Assembly (NCBI RefSeq): GCF_964204865.1
Contig: NC_135261.1
Coordinates: forward strand, 11,222,001 to 11,286,000
Origin: Styela clava
Lineage: Eukaryota > Chordata > Ascidiacea > Stolidobranchia > Styelidae
Length of the DNA: 64,000 nucleotides
Direction: 5' to 3'
Part shown: piece by piece, positions 57,501-64,000 of the stretch
Numbering within the stretch: position 1 is the stretch's first letter
Layout of the letters: each line of letters starts with the position of its first letter
Notes under the pieces: generated by a model
Told to the model about the DNA's origin: nothing
The model's database searches: none
The model's input: only the letters and a program-made list of their open reading frames with translations
Translations under genes and position numbers: made by a program

Positions 57501-60500
57501 TATAAATTTTTTTTTCCAGATATAGAATAAATATCAATGATATTCTAAATTTAGTCATGTTCCACAAAGAAATTTCCAGATATAATTATAAATTCAAGGA
57601 CATTGTATTCGTTAGTACAGAACAGTTAAAATGACCATATTTTATATAATTTTTTATCTCTCACAATTTCGAAATAAAGTTAGTTACTATGAAAATAATA
57701 AAATTTTCAAATAAAAATATTATAATTGTTCCTGAAACCATATATTATTATATCAATATAACCAATTATAAAAATTAGAATATTTTAATATTTGATTCGT
57801 TTCGGACATTACTGGTCAAAAGAATATGGCATCACTTACCAGTAAATTTTAACGGGTGCAATATGTCTGTTTTTATCAGCATTATCTGTTGATAAAATTC
57901 TCTCTCAGATTTGGAAAAGCTGTGCAGTGCTTGAATTAAACCTGAAAACCAAATAGACGAATGACATATGTGCAACTTTGAGTCGAAAATACACATGTTA
58001 TTAAAGCAACAGAAAAGAATTATCTGTGTAACAGAAAAATGGGTAACAATTAGAAGACAGGTAGCCTACATATATCTTACTCATAGATAAACATTTCGAA
58101 TAGCCAACATGTTTGCAAAATATTTTTTTTCAATAGATCTTGTTATTTAAACAGCAGTATAGATGCACGGTGTAGGAATTATCTATTAGGGACAAGTTGG
58201 AATTAGTAATGCAGCTTAATCTAAGTCCACCATTACCAAGAAGTTGGTAGACTGTACGGTACTCCCGTCGTATGTGGACCAGGTTAGGGTTAGGTCATAT
58301 TTTTTATTCCGATTTTTCTCATTTTAGTTCTATTACAAGTTCGGGACTGTTTGTGTTATCCTGCCTATAGGCTTCCGTCCCTGCACACAACCAGATGTAA
58401 AGTAGGCGAACAAAATTAGTTACCTCATTGGTACACACACTTCTGGAGCGCTGACTGTGCTTAAAGAAAAGATACCCGGATCACAAAATCTCAGACCTAC
58501 TCAGTGTAATAAACCTGTTAATCATTGATATTACTTACTCGAACAATTTTTTTCCGCTAGGCAAGAAGACAAAGTTGAAAATCCAGCAACAACAGTACAT
58601 TGAAATCCCATTTTGTGAGAACATTCAACTGGACGTAATTTCCATCTGTTCGGGTTCTTTTTCTCTGAATCAATTTAAAATAAAAAAGTAATAGAATGTA
58701 AACAATTAAAGATGTAGCGGTGGTGATATTCATGTAACTGTCCATAACACAACAAGAAAACAATGCTCGAATATAAGGGACGAAGGTCAAATCCCTTATA
58801 AATATGGTAGACACAATTTCAGCATGATTTGAATGTTAAAAAATTGTACACAAAGATGAAAGTGTGCTTGTGAATTGAAAAAATCAAAAAAAAAATTGGA
58901 GCAAAATATCAGAAAATTTTCAATAAACAAAAAAGTAATAGCTTCTAGCACCTTTTTTGGGGATTGAAATTTCAAAACAACTGGTTTAATAGATGCGAAG
59001 GCATACACATAGAAGTCTCTAAAGCAGGATTGTGCAACAGGAGACCCAAAGCTACAAACCGTCCTGCCAAGTTATTCAGTGTGGCCCTTGTCAACTCTCA
59101 ACATAAAATTCTAATTTGACAATTATGTTTAAAAAGGCGTATGTTTAAAAAGGCGGTCACATGGATGAAAATACATAATGCTTTTTTGCTCTTGATATTT
59201 TGCCCGATGCCTTTATTACTGTAAGGCTAAGCGATAGCCGTATTATCTTCTCTTGTCAGCTGCCTGATAAACATTTGTAAAGTCAGTTAAGGGTTGCTAC
59301 AACTTCTGTCAAAGCTGATGTTACCAAACTATTCAATAACTCTAAATTTCAACCGTCCTGCTAAAATGTTAAGCAATAAAATTTTGCATTGTGAGAATTT
59401 TCCAATTCGTTGTATACATGGAAAAACTAATTTTTTTGTGTGGCCCGGCTAGATGTCTGAAGTTAGTTATATGGCCCACCGACAAAAAATGTTGCACACC
59501 CCTGCTCTGAGGTATATTAAATGATATTTTTCGAATAAAACTATTTTTAAACTAAGATCATAAAGTTGTAATTTCATTTTAAATCAAATCAATTTTAATA
59601 TTCTATTCGATATAGGCACCCTAGTCCACGCTTCAGTACATAATTTTTAATATTAGAATTTTACAATTAAATACCATTAAGTTTAAGAGGATGAATAGGA
59701 CCCGTGTTTGATTCCTCATCAAATCCACAAACAATTATATTTGGTTCATCAGATATTTCGTCTACTAGTAATAATGTATGATGTCTTCCTGCACTAATAT
59801 CCCATATTCTGTCCTTGTATTCAATCTATGAACAAATATAAGACCATCAAATGTTATACGTTCAAAATGACAAATTTTCAGATGATTAGATTTTAAATTA
59901 TGGTTGTCGCAGATGTAGGCAAACTAAGACCCACGGGCCACATGCGGCCTGTAACGAATTTTTGTACGGCCGGCAAAAACCATAAATTGAATGAAAAATA
60001 ATCATAATTTGAGAGAAATCTCACAAGCTGAAACAATCTCCTGGTCACCGCTGGTCTAGCAGTTAAACCAGTAGACTTCACAGATTACATCCCGGACTCA
60101 AATCCCAACGCCAACACCAAAGGTAAACAAACAAAACGTTCTTAGTTTTTATTTGTTATTTCTCTGTTCTTTCTTCTTTCTATGTGTACTTTTTCTATTT
60201 CTTATGCAGTAATCTAATTCTAACATGTATTTGTTTCATGTTTTAACCAATATTTATAATTTATACAAATATTATGTCAGGGTTTTGTGAGGGCTTAAAA
60301 CAGATTAGGGCATTTATGAGGTAAAATGTGTTCCTTTACTTCCTAATTTTCTGCTTACGAAACGACTTCCTGACAAATTAATTTCGTAAATAAGAGTTTC
60401 CACTGTACTATATTAGACATAATTTATCCCAAATACATTCGATTAGTATTAGACATTCAATAATCGAACCTTCATAGGACTGCTCGTATTGGGATTATTG

Positions 60501-63500
60501 TGTCCCAGTTGACCATACTTGTTATTCCCCCATGAATATACTTCTGAATTACTTGTTAATGCAAGGGTATGATGTGAACCACATTTGATTTTCACAACAC
60601 CTCGCTGACTCAAAGTTTTGACACAAACTGGATGAAATCTAAGAAAAAGAAAATATAAGAAAAAATATTACTCTTGTATGTATGCTGCTATTTCAGTAGA
60701 TGGATACTCGCTGAGGTATTCTCTATAATTCATATCTATTTTGATTACTTAGTCAAAATCATGCAACAAAACCAATAAAAACTGTAAAATTTTAAAGGAA
60801 AATCAAAAACATTTCCCTGATATTTTGCAATTCTTAACACCCTAATATAAAAAAACACATATTTCAAATTTGAAATTAATGTGACTAATATTTTTTGAAA
60901 GAATAGGATAGGATTTTCGTATGAATTCCGGGGGAAAGGAAACCCGATAAAACAACCTAACACAGGCACACCACTGCCTCTCATTTGGTTACCAGACCGT
61001 GTCAGGTAAGGGATCAGTTGGCAAGTTATTCGTTTCAGATGCATGGACTTGACGATGGAGGGAAATCGTGACCCACCACCGGATGCGTGAACCACCCTAC
61101 AGCAGTGAGGAGTTGAGCAATCCTCTCACATATAAAGAATTCGAACCTGCGAACCCAAGCGGGGTAATCAGAGGTGCGATGGCAATTCCTAATCCTAGCA
61201 TGGTTCAAAATATATACAGCTACCTTACCTATCCAACAAATCTGCCATTCCTAATTCTCCATTGCTATTTTCACCCCACGTCCATACTTCTGTATGAAGT
61301 GTCAGGTTATTTTCATGATCAGTAGTATTAAATTCATTTTTTTCATTTCTAGTTCCAACAAAATTATTTTCCACAGAGCGCAATGGATCTGATACATGGT
61401 CACTAGTGAATGCAAACTTTTCTTCTGTAAAAATAAATTAATACTTAGGTGATGAACATCATTAGTAAATTAGTTAGCATATTCACGTGGGCAGCACGGA
61501 GGCCTAACGATTTAAGCCAGGTGTGTGCAAACTGTGGCCAGCAACAAAAAAAAATTTGTGCGGCACGCGAAGAAGTGCCAATTTTAAGTGCCAAGTTTTT
61601 AGTTGAGTTGATCTAGTACGCGCAAGCAGTTCCAATCCTTTAGCATCAAAAAGCAAAAACTGGTACCATAGTACCAATGTCATATTAGCAAAACTAGCTA
61701 GCAAAATACATGTTTCATACTAATTTTGGGTGCTCCCGAAGTATGCGAACCAAGATGGCGGACATCGGAACGTAACATGGGTAACAGGTTAGGGTTAGGC
61801 GATGATTTTCCTTATTTTAGTCCTATTATCAGTTCGAAGACCAGCCAAGAGCCTCCCGTAGTATTTATAGCTAAAATTATGGCCTAACCCTAACCTAGTA
61901 CACATATTACATTCCGATGTCCGCCATCTTGGTTCGGATACTTCGGGAGCCCCTCATTTTGTTTCACTAAAGTCGGTGTGACAATAAATTTGAATAGCAG
62001 TTTTTTTTAGAAATTTTTTGTTTTACCTCATCATTTCTGCAAGAACCCCTAATAATGCCGTAAGATCCATAGAAAAAAGAAACCAATTTTTGCACTTGCA
62101 ACTACTAGAAGGGCCATCTTAAAAAAAGTGCGGGCCGTGGCTTCACCCAGTTATTTGTATCCAGCCCTTTTGTAGAAAAGATTGCGCACCCCTGGTTTAA
62201 TCGATAGACTTAGCATTAGATTCTTTCGGAAGCCACACTTTAATAATATTGGTTTTATGCTAAAGTGTGCATACTATCTTAATAATTGTGCATAATAATA
62301 TCTTGCTATTTTCGAATGGTTTATTAATATTCTTGTCACTAAATAGAACTGAATCATATTTAGATTAAAAAGCTCCATCCACGGACTCATAGGGTGATTC
62401 ACAGGGTGAATCACAAGTTGGGTAATCTCCAAAGTAACTACTCATGTGACTTCCCAATATAAAGTCAATAAAAAGCTCTAAACCAAGAATGTATAACATT
62501 TTTTGTCGGTGGGCCATATAACCAACATCAGACATCGTGCTGGGCCACATTAAAAAATTAGTTTTTCCATGTACACGACGAAATAAAAAAATTTCACTAT
62601 AACCAATTCCGTATTTCCCGGCGAAATATACGAGGCCCGTTTTTAAGCCTGAAAAAAAATGGATTTTTGCATATAACCCCTGCCAATAAGTCGGGGTAGT
62701 AAAATCGCATCAACATCGAAATCGCAAATTACCATGCAATGCCTTTGAGCGGTCGCCGCGTTTTCGCATTGGTTAAAATAGACTATAATGACGTTTTCTT
62801 GTAGTGTAATATTCAATCCATAATAGCTATGGGAATTCAAACAACTGTCTTCAAATTTTAATGTAATTGTGTTGAATTCGCGATTGCGTCCAAAAGAACA
62901 TTACCTAATACATAATAAGGCAACACCAAAAAAATGAAAATTACCATACTCGCCTAATAAGACGACCCCCTCAAAATCAGGCCAAAAATTTGGGTCTAGA
63001 AAAGCGACTTATTCGTCGAGAAATACAATATTATTTATTTACCATTTTAGTGAGACACTTGAAATTTTGAGTTCTTGCATAAATTGTTAACATCGGCTTT
63101 GGAGAGAATGTGGCTATCGCTTAGCCTTACAGTAATAAAAACACCAAGCAAAACCGTGAATGATTTACCACAGCGATAAGAGAAAAAACACATATTTTTA
63201 CCCACGTAAGCGCTTTTTTGAACATAAACTGACAGAGTAAGATTTTATGATTGACAGGGGAAAATATGAGTGTTGACAAGGGCCACAATAAAAGCTTGGC
63301 GGACTGGATCGTGGCCCGCGGGCCGCCTGTTGTACAACCCTGCTCAAAAATCTCATGGTAAAACACAGAAAAATTATGGTTGCGTAGTAAATTCTGATTG
63401 ACCCGAGAGTCAATAACCTCAGGAATGGGATGGTTGATGACAATGGGGATCAGCAGCAATCTTCTATTTAATTATCAAACTCACCAGCTTTTTCTTTGAC

Positions 63501-63523
63501 ATCTTCTGTTGGCTGTATTTTAT
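42756..63523 (-). CDS. ALS2: Alsin (ALS2), 29 exons present, 5' end beyond the window
   Basis: Alsin is an endosomal guanine-nucleotide exchange factor: its VPS9 part activates Rab5, and DH/PH-linked Rac1 effects are described for mammals. All 29 exons join without a phase conflict to 1267 residues plus stop: 63485-63523, 61229-61424, 60470-60638, 59675-59825, 58539-58664, 57840-57941, 57122-57311, 56749-56869, 56533-56661, 55353-55450, 54036-54157, 53403-53529, 52794-52946, 51710-51880, 51190-51311, 50402-50534, 49663-49748, 49187-49288, 48867-49071, 48377-48512, 47069-47181, 46827-46941, 46216-46373, 44941-45049, 44282-44451, 43535-43614, 43312-43457, 42964-43061, 42756-42891. The order RCC1, DH, PH, MORN, VPS9 is diagnostic. 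Human alsin has about 1657 residues, so roughly the first 350-400 (start codon and first RCC1 repeats) lie to the right. Introns contain SINEs and MITEs but no exon is interrupted. Confidence 0.95.
44111..44220. mobile_element. Minimal GGTACTCCCG-family MITE (110 bp) in an ALS2 intron
   Basis: GGACCTCCTGAAGTATGCGC and ACCAAGTTGG on the left mirror GTGCGCATACTTCAGGAGTA on the right. The octamer CTTTTTTT is duplicated at 44103-44110 and 44221-44228. It is the shortest family member, having lost most of the centre. Confidence 0.85.
45220..45960 (+). repeat. Dispersed repeat of unknown class, longest copy, in an ALS2 intron
   Basis: It carries the block order of 640-1010 and 8020-8350 (TTGTTGGACACGGGG, GTTGTTGTTGTTC, AAAATCCCTTTTCTC, TACTGGACCAATTAG, CTAGAAGACTAATAA, CATATATTTGAGCATTGC) and is about twice as long, with an extra 250 bp after the first block. 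No terminal repeats and no open frame. Confidence 0.5.
46500..46720 (+). repeat. tRNA-derived SINE fragment, diverged
   Basis: CTCCTCACCGCCATAGGGTA, GGCTTCCTCAACCATCGACC and AATTAAGCCGTCTCATC match body blocks of the SINE in plus orientation. The tRNA-like head is eroded. Confidence 0.55.
47385..47690 (+). repeat. tRNA-derived SINE in an ALS2 intron
   Basis: Head CAGTGGTGTGACACATCATG with TTAAGCGCTGG (A-box region), then the B box GGTTCGAACCC, followed by GAGGATTGCTGGACTCCTTG, CCGCCGTAGGGTGG and CTAACTAATCCCATC. Antisense to ALS2 transcription. Confidence 0.75.
48867..51880 (-). CDS. ALS2: ALS2 exons encoding MORN repeats
   Basis: Exons 51710-51880, 51190-51311, 50402-50534, 49663-49748, 49187-49288 and 48867-49071 give a run of MORN motifs of the form YxGxWxxGxxxGx[112 protein letters not shown] repeats bind membranes or lipids and help alsin oligomerise. 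The last exon runs into a Ser/Thr/Pro-rich linker ([15 protein letters not shown]). Confidence 0.9.
49901..50096. mobile_element. GGTACTCCCG palindromic MITE (196 bp) in an ALS2 intron
   Basis: Left arm CTCCCGTAGTATGTGAACCA with GTAGTATGTGTACCAGGTTA; right arm CCTAACCTGGTACACATGCT and ACGAAAGTACC. GAATTATC is duplicated perfectly at 49893-49900 and 50097-50104. Confidence 0.9.
51430..51595 (+). repeat. tRNA-derived SINE head in an ALS2 intron
   Basis: TTGGTTCGGCGGTGTGGCAC starts the tRNA-like head, followed by AAAGCATTAGGAATACG and a weak B box (GATTCGCAGG). The body is truncated. Confidence 0.6.
51960..52650. other. ALS2 intron stretch of unresolved, possibly transposon-derived sequence
   Basis: Higher G+C than its surroundings, with short open frames on the plus strand (one 52154-52429) that match nothing I recognise. 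I see no clean terminal repeats. Confidence 0.3.
52794..57941 (-). CDS. ALS2: ALS2 exons encoding the DH and PH domains
   Basis: Exons 57840-57941 to 55353-55450 encode the helical Dbl-homology region: [89 protein letters not shown]. Exons 54036-54157, 53403-53529 and 52794-52946 form a PH domain: [31 protein letters not shown], then [20 protein letters not shown] and the C-terminal helix [17 protein letters not shown] with its expected Trp. The 3' donor of exon 52794-52946 is GTATGT, chosen over a downstream GT because only it keeps the frame. Confidence 0.88.
53660..53826. mobile_element. Truncated hAT-type element related to 62484-63342
   Basis: AATGCGGCTATCGCTTG and GTATTGTCAAGGGCCACACT, CACAGGCCGCCTGTTGCACA match the right half of the element at 62484-63342 (ATGTGGCTATCGCTTAG, GTTGACAAGGGCCACA, GGGCCGCCTGTTGTACA). 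The left half is missing. Confidence 0.6.
54885..55205 (-). repeat. tRNA-derived SINE in an ALS2 intron
   Basis: Read on the minus strand: CTCGGCGGTGTGGCGC head, A box with AAGCGC, inverted GATTCAAACCTGCGAACC B-box region, then body (TAACCGACTAGCAGTTACG on plus, GCCGATAAGACGG). Close to full length. Confidence 0.75.
55999..56504. mobile_element. Probable hAT-type MITE in an ALS2 intron
   Basis: CTGTGATACCTCGGTAGCCG with AACGACTCGATATTCGAAC at the left is mirrored by GTTCGACTACAAAGGTAACA CTG at the right, an imperfect inverted repeat of about 40 bp. No matching target duplication was found. Confidence 0.6.
58259..58460. repeat. Degenerate GGTACTCCCG-family MITE in an ALS2 intron
   Basis: The left arm GGTACTCCCGTCGTATGTGG and ACCAGGTTAGGGTTAGGTCA is clear, then TTCTATTACAAGTTCGGG. 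The right arm is reduced to TTGGTACACACACTTCTGG. Confidence 0.6.
58539..63523 (-). CDS. ALS2: ALS2 exons encoding RCC1-like repeats
   Basis: Five exons. Characteristic RCC1 strands are [50 protein letters not shown] and [16 protein letters not shown]. The 39-bp exon at 63485-63523 is assigned from splice sites and phase only. Between repeats a non-conserved acidic insert (about 40 residues, 61229-61424) matches the irregular RCC1-like region of alsin, which regulates access to the VPS9 part in mammals. The exon at 58539-58664 ([15 protein letters not shown]) ends the propeller. Intron sequences between these exons hold hAT elements (59025-59504, 61518-62194, 62484-63342) and a SINE (60900-61220). 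Confidence 0.9.
59025..59504. mobile_element. Non-autonomous hAT element (480 bp) in an ALS2 intron
   Basis: Ends CAGGATTGTGCAAC and, inverted, CAGGGGTGTGCAACATTTTT; the octamers CTCTAAAG (59017-59024) and CTCTGAGG (59505-59512) match 6 of 8. It shares body sequence, inverted, with 62484-63342 (ATTACTGTAAGGCTAAGCGA). Confidence 0.85.
59911..60120. repeat. hAT-end fragment joined to a tRNA-like SINE fragment
   Basis: GATGTAGGCAAACTAAGACC and ACGGGCCACATGCGGCCTGT resemble a hAT end. About 60 bp on, GCTGGTCTAGCAGTTAAACC and CGGACTCAAATCCC look like tRNA A and B boxes. Neither piece is bounded. Confidence 0.4.
60900..61220 (-). repeat. tRNA-derived SINE in an ALS2 intron
   Basis: The plus strand shows the body (AAACCCGATAAAACAACC, TTGGTTACCAGACCGTGTCA, CAGATGCATGGACTTGACG, AACCACCCTACAGCAGTGAG) and then the inverted B box GAATTCGAACCTGCGAACCC and GGGGTAATCAGAGGTGCG. 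It lies next to the acceptor-side of an ALS2 exon without touching it. Confidence 0.75.
61518..62194. mobile_element. hAT-type element (about 677 bp) with a nested MITE
   Basis: CAGGTGTGTGCAAACTGTGG at the left and AGATTGCGCACCCCTG at the right are inverted. The flanks (ATTTAAG C / G TTTAAT C) are only partly alike. It contains the palindromic MITE at 61729-61953. Confidence 0.7.
61729..61953. mobile_element. GGTACTCCCG palindromic MITE (225 bp) nested in a hAT element
   Basis: Left GGTGCTCCCGAAGTATGCGA with ACCAAGATGGCGGACATCGG; right CCGATGTCCGCCATCTTGGT and ATACTTCGGGAGCCCC. TAATTTTG (61721-61728) and TCATTTTG (61954-61961) match 7 of 8. Confidence 0.88.
62484..63342. mobile_element. Non-autonomous hAT element (859 bp) with an inner inverted-repeat insertion
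   Basis: Left end CAAGAATGTATAACATTTTT then GTCGGTGGGCCATAT; right end GGGCCGCCTGTTGTACAACC CTG. CTCTAAAC (62476-62483) and CTCAAAAA (63343-63350) match 6 of 8. Inside, about 62605-63035, GTATTTCCCGGCGAAATA faces TTATTCGTCGAGAAATAC, an inverted pair that looks like a second MITE. Confidence 0.75.
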
Positions 63524-64000
63524 CTGGGAAAAGGATACAGAAAAAGAATTAATGCGATATCTTGTCATAGTCGTGTGTTCCAATGATCACAAATTTGAAA
63601 ATATATGAAAAAAAAAGAAAAGATAGATATGCCTATGTAACATTATATTTTTGATAAAAACAAAATATAGGTCCTGCTAGTATAAATACGAAACATGCAT
63701 ACCAAATATTAGCAACCTAAATATATTTACCGTATGACTAGGCATACAAATAAGCAAATATTTTTTCCCAAAAGAATTTGCTCAAAGCAAGATTGTGGTA
63801 CATTGGCATAATTTTCCATTGCTCATCATTCCATTATAATATAATAAATAGTGTATTCCAAGATTACTGCTCAAGGAGTCTTGCTCAGATAGAAGTTTGT
63901 AAAATACAGGAAAAGATAGAAAAGATTCCTTTCGGAAAATATCTACAATAACAAGTTATTAACACAATGATACCCTTCGTCAATAAATCACGAATTGGAG

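Noticed and set aside
58301..58320. Telomere-like TTAGGGTTAGG stretches (also near 29328, 49960 and 61790)
   Set aside because: They are fixed parts of MITE or hAT end consensus sequences, one or two units long, not telomeric arrays.

Overview
The window is animal nuclear DNA: AT-rich, intron-rich and very dense in transposons. The gene set (a secreted C-type lectin/EGF/sushi protein, eEF1G, a secreted LCCL-discoidin protein, and the multidomain GEF alsin) fits an invertebrate deuterostome. An ascidian is my best guess, but nothing in the sequence proves it. Exon coordinates below were read from reading frame plus GT..AG junctions, and intron phases were checked for consistency.

Layout. About 115-12048 (+): the 3' part of a modular secreted lectin. 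It has a C-terminal C-type lectin (CTLD) exon, an orphan CTLD pair of exons, a Ser/Thr-rich mucin-like exon, four EGF modules, a complete three-exon CTLD, four sushi/CCP modules and a short basic tail. 13761-22894 (+): a complete nine-exon eEF1G gene (418 aa). 22895-31890: no host gene, only nested hAT elements, satellites and SINEs. 31899-35338: an apparently intact autonomous hAT transposon with a 662-aa BED-finger transposase, 15-bp perfect terminal inverted repeats and a perfect 8-bp target duplication. 35812-39457 (+): a seven-exon gene for a 287-aa secreted protein (signal peptide, LCCL, F5/8-type C). 42756 to beyond 63523 (-): 29 exons of ALS2/alsin (1267 residues, in frame throughout) covering RCC1, DH, PH, MORN and VPS9 regions. 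Its 5' end lies past the right edge.

The repeats are the most striking part. At least ten hAT-type elements carry recognisable 8-bp target duplications, several nested inside one another. Elements with CAG-type ends have target sites centred on TA, whereas elements with TAG-type ends have T at position 2, so two hAT lineages with different transposases have probably worked here. A separate palindromic MITE family (110-227 bp, ends GGTACTCCCG) and a tRNA-derived SINE family occur in introns and between genes.

The host genes do not form an operon-like unit. The lectin and LCCL-discoidin proteins are secreted. eEF1G is cytosolic translation machinery, and alsin is an endosomal Rab5/Rac regulator.
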